From Crossaster papposus (Eukaryota; Echinodermata; Asteroidea; Velatida; Solasteridae): a stretch of DNA of 64,000 nt. The stretch lies in contig JBAIAA010000396.1 of the NCBI GenBank assembly GCA_037893245.1, forward strand, positions 1,054,001 through 1,118,000, written 5' to 3'. A program made the position numbers and the translations under genes. This document shows positions 33,660 to 45,590 of this stretch, piece after piece. Under the pieces are notes generated by a model. The model made no database searches. It saw only the letters and a list, made by a program, of their open reading frames with translations, and was not told the origin of the DNA. Within the stretch, counting starts at the first letter, position 1. Each line of letters opens with the position of its first letter.

Positions 33660-35432
33660 ATGCGTCAAGACACTGGCGGCATATGCCTATGTGGCACTAC
33701 ACGTGTACATGCAAACACATCAGAAAACATGGCTGCGAATGAGGATATTTTTCTCGACATATATCTGAGCTGCGAGCCTCAACGTTGTTCGAGAATGAAG
33801 AGACACTCACAAGCTCGACATCCGAGCCAAAATATTGCCAAATTTCTCACTGAAAAAAACACCAAACTGTGAGACTCATGCTTCTGGACACTGGTGACAT
33901 GATAATGTTTTCGACATGTATCTGAGCTGCGAACCTCAACGTTGTTCGAGAATGAAGAGACACTCATCAGCTCGACATCTGAGCCAAAATATTGCCAAAT
34001 TTCTCACTGGAACAAACCTAAACTGAGAGACTCATGCGTCAGGACACTGGCGGCATATGCCTATGTGGCACTACACGTGTACATACAAACACATAAGAAA
34101 ACATGGCTGCGAATGAGGATAATGTTCTCGACATATATCTGAGCTGCGAACCTCAACGTTGTTCGAGAATGAAGAGACACTAACCAGCTCGACATCTGAG
34201 CCAAAATATTGCCAAATTTCACACTGGAACAAACCTAAACTGAGAGACTCATGCGTCAGGACACTGGCGGCATATGCCTATGTGGCACTACACGTGTACA
34301 TGCAAACACATCAGAAAACATGTCTGCGAATGAGGATATTTTTCTCGACATATATCTGAGCTGCGAGCCTCAACGTTGTTCGAGAATGAAGAGACACTCA
34401 CAAGCTCGACATCCGAGCCAAAATATTGCTAAATTTCTCACTGAAAAAAAAACCAAACTGTGAGAGTCATGCTTCTGGACACTGGTGACATGATAATGTT
34501 CTCGACATGTATCTGAGCTGCGAACCTCAACGTTGTTCGAGAATGAAGAGACACTCATCAGCTCGACATCTGAGCCAAAATATTGCCAAATTTCTCACTG
34601 GAACAAACCTAAACTGAGAAACTCATGCGTCAGGACACTGGCGGCATATGCCTATGTGGCACTACACGTGTACATACAAACACATCAGAAAACATGGCTG
34701 CGAATGATGATAATGTTCTCGACATATATCTGAGCTGCGAACCTCAACGTTGTTCGAGAATGAAGAGACACTAACCAGCTCGACATCTGAGCCAAAATAT
34801 TGCCAAATTTCACACTGGAACAAACCTAAACTGAGAGACTCATGCGTCAGGACACTGGCGGCATATGCCTATGTGGCACTACACGTGTACATGCAAACAC
34901 ATCAGAAAACATGGCTGCGAATGAGGATATTTTTCTCGACATATATCTGAGCTGCGAGCCTCAACGTTGTTCGAGAATGAAGAGACACTCACAAGCTCGC
35001 CATCCGAGCCAAAATATTGCCAAATTTCTCACTGGAAAAAAAACCAAACTGTGAGACTCAAGCTTCTGGACACTGGTGACATGATAATGTTCTCGACATG
35101 TATCTGAGCTGCGAACCTCAACGTTGTTCGAGAATGAAGAGACACTCATCAGCTCGACATCTGAGCCAAAATATTGCCAAATTTCTCACTGGAACAAACC
35201 TAAACTGAGAGACTCATGCGTCAGGACACTGGCGGCATATGCCTATGTGGCACTACACGTGTACATACAAACACATCAGAAAACATGGCTGCGAATGAGG
35301 ATATTTTTCTCGACATATATCTGAGCTGCGAGCCTCAACGTTGTTCGAGATTATAGAGACACTCACCAGCTCGACATCCGAGCCAAAAAATTGCCAAATT
35401 TCTCACTGGAAAAAATCCAAACTGAGAGACTC
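33660..35432 (+). repeat. 591-bp trimer higher-order repeat (B-D-B), three units
   Basis: Units start at 33660, 34251 and 34842, spacing exactly 591 bp (217 + 157 + 217). The links carry the marker GACACTAACCAGC and, in the last two, TTTCACACTGG. The third unit has a D2 short monomer (AAGCTTCTGG) and its final class B monomer keeps GATATTTTTCTC, unlike the earlier two (ATAATGTTCTC). The same trimer, also in three units, recurs at 58453-60225. Confidence 0.88.
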
Positions 35433-36023
35433 ATGCGTCAGGATACTGGCGGCATAGGCCTATGTGGCAATACACGTGTACATACATACACATCAGAAAA
35501 CATGGCTGCGAATGAGGATAATGTTCTCGACATATATCTGAGCTGCGAACCTCAACGTTGTTCGAGAATGAGGAGACACTCACCAGCTCGACATCTGAGC
35601 CAAAATATTGCCAAATTTCTCACTGGAACAAACCTAAACTGAGAGACTCATGCGTCAGGATACTGGCGGCATATGCCTATGTGGCACTACACGTGTACAT
35701 ACAAACACATCAGAAAACATGGCTGCGAATGATGATATTTTTCTCGACATATATCTGAGCTGCGAGCCTCAACGTTGATCGAGAATGAAGAGACACTCAC
35801 AAGCTCGACATCCGAGCCAAAATATTGCCAAATTTCTCACTGGAAAAAAAAACAAACTGTGAGACTCAAGCTTCTGGACACTGGTGACATGATAATGTTC
35901 TCGACATGTATCTGAGCTGCGAACCTCAATGTTGTTCGAGAATGAAGAGACACTCATCAGCTCGACATCTGAGCCAAAATATTGCCAAATTTCTCACTGG
36001 AACAAACCTAAACTGAGAGACTC
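35433..36023 (+). repeat. Array segment A-B2-D2
   Basis: Marks are near 35433, 35650 and 35867. It lies between the 591-bp trimer and the 1024-bp repeat, and has no counterpart at the matching place in the third super-repeat copy, where divergence begins at about 60093. Sequence near 35386 reads GAGCCAAAAAATTGCC, a single change in the normally fixed AAAATATTGCC. The left part of the monomer at 35650 is class B (CATATGCC, CACTACACG), joined to GATGATATTTTTC. Confidence 0.75.
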
Positions 36024-38072
36024 ATGCGTCAGGACACTGGCGGCATATGCCTATGTGGCACTACACGTGGACATACAAACACATCAGAAAACATGGCTGC
36101 GAATGAGGATATTTTACTCGACATATATCTGAGCTGCGAGCCTCAACGTTGTTCGAGATTATAGAGACACTCACCAGCTCGACATCCGAGCGAAAATATT
36201 GCCAAATTTCTCACTGGAAAAAACCCAAACTGAGAGACTCATGCGTCAGGATACTGGCGGCATAGGCCTATGTGGCAATACACGTGTACATACATACACA
36301 TCAGAAAGCATGGCTGCGAATGAGGATAATGTTCTCGACATATATCTGAGCTGCGAACCTCAACGTTGTTCGAGAATGAGGAGACACTCACCAGCTCGAT
36401 ATCTGAGCCAAAATATTGCCAAATTTCTCACTGGAACAAACCTAAACTGAGAGACTCATGCGTCAGGACACTGGCGGCATATGCCTATGTGGCAATACAC
36501 GTGTACATACAAACACATCAGAAAACATGTCTGCGAATGAGGATAATGTTCTCGACATATATCTGAGCTGCGAACCTCAACGTTGTTGGAGAATGAATAG
36601 ACATTCACCAGCTCGACATTTGAGCCAAAATATTGCAAAATTTCTCACTGGAACAAACCTAAACTGAGAGACTCATGCGTCAGGACACTGGCGGCATATG
36701 CCTATGTGGCAATACACGTGTACATACATACGCATCAGAAAACATGGCTGCGAATGAGGATAATGTTCTCGACATATATCTGAGCTGCGAACCTCAACGT
36801 TGTTCGAGAATGAAGAGACACTCACCAGCTCGACATCTAAGCCACAATATTGCCAAATTTCTCACTGGAAAAAAAACAAACTGTGAGACTCATGCTTCTG
36901 GACACTGGTGACATGATAATGTTCTCGACATGTATCTGAGCTGCGAACCTCAACGTTGTTCGAGAATGAAGAGACACTCATCAGCTCGACATCTGAGCCA
37001 AAATATTGCCAAATTTCTCACTGGAACAAACCTAAACTGAGAGACTCATGCGTCAGGACACTGGCGGCATATGCCTATGTGGCACTACACGTGCACATAC
37101 AAACACATCAGAAAACATGGCTGCGAATGAGGATATTTTACTCGACATATATCTGAGCTGCGAGCCTCAACGTTGTTCGAGATTATAGAGACACTCACCA
37201 GCTCGACATCCGAGCGAAAATATTGCCAAATTTCTCACTGGAAAAAACCCAAACTGAGAGACTCATGCGTCAGGATACTGGCGGCATAGGCCTATGTGGC
37301 AATACACGTGTACATACATACACATCAGAAAGCATGGCTGCGAATGAGGATAATGTTCTCGACATATATCTGAGCTGCGAACCTCAACGTTGTTCGAGAA
37401 TGAGGAGACACTCACCAGCTCGATATCTGAGCCAAAATATTGCCAAATTTCTCACTGGAACAAACCTAAACTGAGAGACTCATGCGTCAGGACACTGGCG
37501 GCATATGCCTATGTGGCAATACACGTGTACATACAAACACATCAGAAAACATGTCTGCGAATGAGGATAATGTTCTCGACATATATCTGAGCTGCGAACC
37601 TCAACGTTGTTGGAGAATGAAGAGACATTCACCAGCTCGACATTTGAGCCAAAATATTGCAAAATTTCTCACTGGAACAAACCTAAACTGAGAGACTCAT
37701 GCGTCAGGACACTGGCGGCATATGCCTATGTGGCAATACACGTGTACATACATACGCATCAGAAAACATGGCTGCGAATGAGGATAATGTTCTCGACATA
37801 TATCTGAGCTGCAAACCTCAACGTTGTTCGAGAATGAAGAGACACTCACCAGCTCGACATCTAAGCCACAATATTGCCAAATTTCTCACTGGAAAAAAAA
37901 CCAAACTGTGAGACTCATGCTTCTGGACACTGGTGACATGATAATGTTCTCGACATGTATCTGAGCTGCGAACCTCAACGTTGTTCGAGAATGAAGAGAC
38001 ACTCATCAGCTCGACATCTGAGCCAAAATATTGCCAAATTTCTCACTGGAACAAACCTAAACTGAGAGACTC
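36024..38072 (+). repeat. 1024-bp higher-order repeat (B-A-A2-A2-D), two units
   Basis: Units start near 36024 and 37048, offset 1024 bp (four 217-bp monomers and one of 156 bp). Shared markers are GATATTTTACTCGAC, CATCCGAGCGAAAATATTG, CAGAAAGCATGG and AACATGTCTGCG. Differences are single bases, such as CACGTGGACATAC against CACGTGCACATAC (about 36065 and 37089). The super-repeat start boundary lies inside each unit (about 36549 and 37573), so copy 3 begins within the second unit. Confidence 0.84.
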
Positions 38073-41000
38073 ATGCGTCAGGATACTGGCGGCATAGGCC
38101 TATGTGGCACTACACGTGTACATGCAAACACATCAGAAAACATGGCTGCGAATGATGATATTTTTCTCGACATATATTTGAGCTGCGAGCCTCAACGTTG
38201 ATCGAGAATGAAGAGACACTCACAAGCTCGACATCCGAGCCAAAATATTGCCAAATTTCTCACTGGAAAAAAAACCAAACTGTGAGACTCAAGCTTCTGG
38301 ACACTGGTGACATGATAATGTTCTCGACATGTATCTGAGCTGCGAACCTCAACGTTGTTCGAGAATGAAGAGACACTCATCAGCTCGACATCTGAGCCAA
38401 AATATTGCCAAATTTCTCACTGGAACAAACCTAAACTGAGAGACTCATGCGTCAGGACACTGGCGGCATATGCCTATGTGGCACTACACGTGTACATACA
38501 AACACATCAGAAAACATGGCTGCGAATGAGGATATTTTTCTCGACATATATCTGAGCTGCGAGCCTCAACGTTGTTCGAGATTATAGAGACACTCACCAG
38601 CTCGACATCCGAGCCAAAATATTGCCAAATTTCTCACTGGAAAAAATCCAAACTGAGAGACTCATGCGTCAGGATACTGGCGGCATAGGCCTATGTGGCA
38701 ATACACGTGTACATACATACACATCAGAAAACATGGCTGCGAATGAGGATAATGTTCTCGACATATATCTGAGCTGCGAACCTCAACGTTGTTCGAGAAT
38801 GAAGGGACACTCACAAGCTCGACATCCGAGACAAAATATTGCCAAATTTCTCACTGGAAAAAACCCAAACTGTGAGACTCATGCTTCTGGACACTGGTGA
38901 CATGATAATGTTCTCGACATGTATCTGAGCTGCGAACCTCAACGTTGTTCGAGAATGAAGAGACACTCACCAGCTCGACATCCGAGCCAAAATATTGCCA
39001 AATTTCTCACTGGAAAAGACCCAAACTGAGAGACTCATGCGTCAGGATTTTGGCGGCATAGGCCTATGTGGCAATACACGTGTACATACATACACATCAG
39101 AAAACATGGCTGCGAATGAGGATAATGTTCTCGACATATATCTGAGCTGCGAACCTCAACGTTGTTCGAGAATGAAGAGACACTCACCAGCTCGACATCC
39201 GAGCCAAAATATTGCCAAATTTCTCACTGGAACAAGCCTAAACTGAAAGACTCATGCGTCAGGACACTGGCGGCATTTGCCTATGTGGCACTACACGTGT
39301 ACATACAAACACATCAGAAAACATGGCTGCGAATGAGGATATTTTTCTCGACATATATCTGAGCTGCGAGCCTCAACGTTGTTCAAGATTATAAAGACAC
39401 TCACCAGCTCGACATCTGAGCTAACATATCGCCAAAATTCTCACCGGAAGAAACCAAAACTTTAAGACACATGCGTCAGGACACTGGCGGCATAGGCCTA
39501 TGCGGCAATACACGTGTACACGCATAAACCAAGAAAACATGGCTGCGAATGAGGATAATTTTATGAACTTATATCTGAGCTGCGAACCTCAACGTTGTTG
39601 GAGAATGAAGAGACACTCACCAGCTCGACATCCGAGCCAAAATATTACCAAATTTCTCACTGGAAAAAAACCAAACTGAGAGACTCATGCGTCAGGATAC
39701 TGGCGGCATAGGCCTATGTGGCAATACACGTGTACATACATACACATCAGAAAACATGGCTGCGAATGAGGATAATGTTCTCGACATATATCTGAGCTGC
39801 GAACCTCAACGTTGTTATGGAATGAAGAGACACTCACCAGCTCGACATCTGAGCCAAAATATTGCCAAATTTCTCACTGGAACAAACCCAAACTGAGAGA
39901 CTCATGCGTCAGGATACTGGCGGCATAGGCCTATGTGGCATTACACGTGTACATACATACACATAAAAAAACATGGCTGCGAATGAGGACAATTTTCACG
40001 ACATATATCTGAGCTGCGAACCTCAACGTTGTTCGAGAATGAAGGGACACTCACAAGCTCGACATCCGAGCCAAAATATTGCCAAATTTCTCACTGGAAA
40101 AAACCCAAACTGTGAGACTCATGCTTCTGGACACTGGTGACATGATAATGTTCTCGACATGTATCTGAGCTGCGAACCTCAACGTTGTTCGAGAATGAAG
40201 AGACACTCACCAGCTCGACATCCGAGCCAAAATATTGCCAAATTTCTCACTGGAAAAGACCCAAACTGAGAGACTCATGCGTCAGGATACTGGCGGCATA
40301 GGCCTATGTGGCAATACACGTGTACATACATACACATCAGAAAACATGGCTGCGAATGAGGATAATGTTCTCGACATATATCTGAGCTGCGAACCTCAAC
40401 GTTGTTCGAGAATGAAGAGACACTCACCAGCTCGACATCCGAGCCGAAATATTGCCAAATTTCTCACTGGAACAAGCCTAAACTGAAAGACTCATGCGTC
40501 AGGACACTGGCGGCATATGCCTATGTGGCAATACACGTGTACATACATACACATCAGAAAACATGGCTGCGAATGAGGATAATGTTCTCGACATATATCT
40601 GAGCTGCGAACCTCAACGTTGTTCGAGAATAAAGAGACACTCATCAGCTCGACATCTGAGCCAAAATATTGCCAAATTTCTCACTGGAACAAACGTAAAC
40701 TGAGAGACTCATGCGTCAGGATATTGGCGGCATAGGCCTATGTGGCAATACACGTGTACATACAAACACATCAGAAAACATGCCTGCGAATGAGGATATT
40801 TTTCTCGACATATATCTGAGCTGCGAACCTCAACGTTGTTGGAGAATGAACAGACATTCACCACCTCCACATCTGAGCTAACATATCGCCACAATTCTCA
40901 CCGGAAGAGACCAAAACTTTGAGACACATGCGTCAGGACACTGGCGGCATAGGCCTATGCGGCAATACACGTGTACACGCATAAACATAAGAAAACATGG

Positions 41001-42238
41001 CTGCGAATGAGGATAATTTTATGAACTTATATCTGAGCTGCGAACCTCAACGTTGTTCGAGAATGAAGAGACACTCACCAGCTCGACATCCGAGCCAAAA
41101 TATTACCAAATTTCTCACTGAAAAAAACCCAAACTGAGAGACTCATGCGTCAGGATACTGACGGCATAGGCCTATGTGGCAATACACGTGTACATACATA
41201 CACATCAGAAAACATGGCTGAGAATGAGGATAATGTTCTCGACATATATCTGAGCTGCGAACCTCAACGTTGTTCGAGAATGAAGAGACACTCAACAGCT
41301 CGACATCTGAGCCAAAATATTGCCAAATTTCTCACTGGAACAAACCTAAACTGTGAGACTCATGCTTCTGGACACTGGTGACATGATAATGTTCTCGACA
41401 TGTATCTGAGCTGCGAACCTCAATGTTGGTCGAGAATAAAGAGACACTCATCAGCTCGACATCTGAGCCAAAATATTGCCAAATTTCTCACTGGAACAAA
41501 CCTAAACTGAGAGACTCATGCGTCAGGACACTGGCGGCATATGCCTATGTGGCACTACACGTGTACATACAAACACATCAGAAAACATGGCTGCGAATGA
41601 GGATATTTTTCTCGACATATATCTGAGCTGCGAGCCTCAACGTTGTTCGAGATTATAGAGACACTCACCAGCTCGACATCCGAGCCAAAATATTGCCAAC
41701 ATTCTCACTGGAACAAACCGAAAACTGAGAGACTCATGCGTCAGGACACTGGCGGCATATGCCTATGTGGCAATACACGTGTACATACAAACACATCAGA
41801 AAACATGCCTGCGAATGAGGATATTTGTATCGACATATATCTGAGCTGCGAACCTCAACGTTGTTGGAGAATGAAGAGACATTCACCACCTCCACATCCG
41901 AGCCAAAATATTACCAAATTTCTCACTGGAAAAAAACCCAAACTGAGAGACTCATGCGTCAGGATACTGGCGGCATAGGCCTATGTGGCAATACACGTGT
42001 ACATACATACACATCAGAAAACATGGCTGCGAATGAGGATAATGTTCTCGACATATATCTGAGCTGCGAACCTCAACGTTGTTCGAGAATGAAGAGACAC
42101 TCACCAGCTCGACATCTGAGCCAAAATATTGCCAAATTTTTCACTGGAAAAAAAACCAAACTGTGAGACTCATGCTTCTGGACACTGGTGACATGATAAT
42201 GTTCTCGACATGTATCTGAGCTGCGAACCTCAACGTTG
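38073..42238 (+). repeat. Array segment B2-D2-B-A-D-A-B-C-A-A''-D-A-A2-B3-C-A-D-B-B3-A-D
   Basis: Marks run from 38073 to 42171. The order equals 13.2-18.8 kb with the 1613-bp duplication collapsed to one copy and one more A2 monomer (40494). It equals 2.57-4.60 kb at offset 35500 and 4.60-5.50 kb at offset 36741. Small private changes include GAACAGACATTC near 40848 and CGCCACAATTC near 40887, where the partner copy has GAAAAGACATTC and CGCCAAAATTC. Confidence 0.82.
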
Positions 42239-43531
42239 TTGGAGAATGAAGAGACATTCACCACCTCCACATCTGAGCTAACATATCGCCAACATTCTCA
42301 CCGGAAGATACCAAAACTTTAAGACACATGCGTCAGGACACTGGCGGCATAGGCCTATGCGGCAATACACGTGTACACGCATAAACATAAGAAAACATGG
42401 CTGCGAATGAGGATAATTTTATGAACTTATATCTGAGCTGCGAACATCAACGTTGTTCGAGAATGAAGAGACACTCACCAGCTCGACATCCGAGCCAAAA
42501 TATTGCCAAATTTCTCACTGGAACAAACCTAAACTGAGAGACTCATGCGTCAGGACACTGGCGGCATATGCCTATGTGGCACTACACGTGTACAAGCCAA
42601 CACATCAGAAAACATGGCTGCGAATGAGGATATTTTTCTATACATATATCTGAGCTGCGAGCCTCAACGTTGTTCGAGAATGAAGAAACACTCACCAGCT
42701 CGACATCCGAGCCAAAATATTGCCAGATTTCTCACTGGAAAAACAAACAAACTGAGAGGCTCATGCGTCAGTATACTGGCGGCATAGGCCTATGTGGCAA
42801 TACACGTGTACATACATACACATCAGAAAATATGGCTGCAAATGAGGATAATGTTCTCGACATATATCTGAGCTGCGAACCTCAACGTTGTTCGAGAATG
42901 AAAATACATTCACCACCTCCACATCTGAGCTAACACATCGCCAACATTCTCACCGGAAGAGACCAACACTTTGAGACTCATGCGTCAGGACACTGGCGGC
43001 ATAGGCCTATGCGGCAATACACGTGTACACGCATCAACATAAGAACACATGGCTGCGAATGAGGATAATTTTATGAACTTATATCTGAGCTGCGAACCTC
43101 AACGTTGTTCGAGAATGAAGAGACACTCACCAGCTCGACATCCGAGCCCAAATATTGCCAGATTTCTCACTGGAAAAACAAACAAACTGAGAGGCTCATG
43201 CGTCAGTATACTGGCGGCATAGGCCTATGTGGCAATAAACGTGTACATACATACACATCAGAAAACATGGCTGCGAATGAGGATAATGTTCTCCACATAT
43301 ATCTGAGCTGCGAACCTCAACGTTGTTCGATAAGGAAGAGACATTCACCACCTCCACATCTGAGCTAACACATCGCCAAAATTCTCACCGGAAGAGACCA
43401 ACACTTTGAGACTCATGCGTCAGGACACTGCCGGCATAGGCCTATGAGGCAATACACGTGTACATACATACACATAAGAAAACATGGCTGCGAATGAGGA
43501 TATTTTTCTCGACATATATTTGAGCTGCGAG
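42239..43531 (+). repeat. Island of diverged monomers C-B-A*-C*-A*-C*
   Basis: Marks are near 42328, 42545, 42762, 42979, 43197 and 43415. It is the partner of 18782-20511, two monomers shorter, with the same AGAGGCTCATGCGTCAGTAT, ACACATCGCC and CTGCCGGCATAGG forms. The removed stretch matches about 19.74-20.18 kb and includes the 9-base A-run. Private changes include GAAAATATGGC near 42827 and AAGAACACATGGC near 43039. Confidence 0.82.
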
Positions 43532-45590
43532 CCTCAACGTTGATCGAGAATGAAGAGACACTCACAAGCTCGACATTCGAGCCAAAATATTGCCAAATTT
43601 CTCACTGGAAAAAAAAACAAACTGTGAGACTCAAGCTTCTGGACACTGGTGACATGATAATGTTCTCGACATGTATCTGAGCTGCGAACCTCAATGTTGT
43701 TCGAGAATGAAGAGACACTCACAAGCCTGACATCCGAGCCAAAATATTGCCAAATTTTTCACTGGAAAAAAAACCAAACTGTGAGACTCAAGCTTCTGGA
43801 CACTGGTGACATGATAATGTTCTCGACATGTATCTGAGCTGCGAACCTCAACGTTGTTCGAGAATGAAGAGACACTCATCAGCTCGACATCTGAGCCAAA
43901 ATATTGCCAAATTTCTCACTGGAACAAACCTAAACTGAGAGACTCATGCGTCAGGACACTGGCGGCATATGCCTATGTGGCACTACACGTGTACATACAA
44001 ACACATCAGAAAACATGGCTGCGAATGAGGATATTTTTCTCGACATATATCTGAGCTGCGAGCCTCAACGTTGTTCGAGATTATAGAGACACTCACCAGC
44101 TCGACATCCGAGCCAAAATATTGCCAAATTTCTCACTGGAAAAAACCCAAACTGAGAGACTCATGCGTCAGGATACTGGCGGCATAGGCCTATGGGGCAA
44201 TACACGTGTACATACATACACATCAGAAAACATGGCTGCGAATGAGGATAATGTTCTCGACATATATCTGAGCTGCGAACCTCAACGTTGTTCGAGAATG
44301 AGAAGACGCTCACCAGCTCGACATCTGAGCCAAAATATTGCCAAATTTCTCACTGGAACAAACCTAAACTGAGAGACTCATGCGTCAGGATACTGGCGGC
44401 ATAGGCCTATGTGGCACTACACGTGTACATGCAAACACATCAGAAAACATGGCTGCGAATGATGATATTTTTCTCGACATATATCTGAGCTGCGAGCCTC
44501 AACGTTGATCGAGAATGAAGAGACACTCACAAGCTCGACATCTGAGCCAAAATATTGCCAAATTTCTCACTGGAAAAAAAACCAAACTGTGAGACTCAAG
44601 CTTCTGGACACTGGTGACATGATAATGTTCTCGACATGTATTTGAGCTGCGAACCTCAATGTTGTTCGAGAATGAAGAGACACTCATCAGCTCGACATCT
44701 GAGCCAAAATATTGCCAAATTTCTCACTGGAACAAACCTAAACTGAGAGACTCATGCGTCAGGATACTGGCGGCATAGGCCTAAGTGGCAATACACGTGT
44801 ACATACATACGCATCAGAAAACATGGCTGCGAATGAGGATAATGTTCTCGACATATATCTGAGCTGCGAACCTCAACGTTGTTCGAGAATGAAGAGACAC
44901 TCACCAGCTCGACATCTGAGCCAAAATATTGCCAAATTTCTTACTGGAACAAACCTAAACTGAGAGACTCATGCGTCAGGACACTGGCGGCATATGCCTA
45001 TGTGGCACTACACGTGTACATGCAAACACATCAGAAAACATGGCTGCGAATGAGGATATTTTTCTCGACATATATCTGAGCTGCGAGCCTCAACGTTGTT
45101 CGAGAATGAAGAGACATTCACCACCTCCACATCTGAGCTAACATATCGCCAAAATTCTCACCGGAAGATACCAAAACTTTGAGACACATGCGTCAGGACA
45201 CTGGCGGTATAGGCGTATGCGGCAATACACATGTACACGCATAAACATAAGAAAACATGGCTGCGAATGAGGATAATTTTATGAACTTATATCTGAGCTG
45301 CGAACCTCAACGTTGTTCGAGAATGAAGAGACACTCACCAGCTCGACATCCGAGCCAAAATATTACCAAATTTCTCACTGGAAAAAAAACAACCTGAGAG
45401 ACTCATGCGTCAGGATACTGGCGGCATAGGCCTATGTGGCAATACACGTGTACATGCAAACACATCAGAAAACATGGCTGCGAATGAGGATATTTGTCTC
45501 GACATATATCTGAGCTGCGAGCCTCAACGTTGTTCGAGAATGAAGAGACACTCACAAGCTCGACATCCGAGCCAAAATATTGCCAAATTT
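43532..45590 (+). repeat. Array segment D2-D2-B-A-B2-D2-A'-B-C-A
   Basis: Marks are near 43633, 43790, 43946, 44163, 44380, 44597, 44754, 44971, 45188 and 45405. It matches 20512-22570 at offset 23020 bp, including the D2-D2 pair. Single-base differences are ACATTCGAGCC near 43574 against ACATCCGAGCC, and GGCGGTATAGGCG near 45205 against GGCGGCATAGGCG. Confidence 0.82.

Larger units (their letters stand above)
12720..35300 (+). repeat. Super-repeat, copy 2 (about 22.6 kb collinear with 37573-60093)
   Basis: The two regions share monomer order and rare variants from start to end. Offsets run 24854, 24853, 23240, 23457, 23020, 26372, 25722, 21621, 23985 and finally 24793 bp, so internal gains and losses of whole monomers almost cancel. 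Shared rare markers include TCAGGATTTTGGCGG (once in copy 1 and copy 3, duplicated here), GTTGTTATGG, GGTATTGGCGG-type and AGAGGCTCATG forms, CAAGCCTGACATCC, CACGGGTGACATG and GGCATACTCC. Point differences seen while comparing are sparse, for example CGGAGCTG at 19192 against CTGAGCTG at 42649. This indicates a recent large tandem duplication. Confidence 0.82.
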
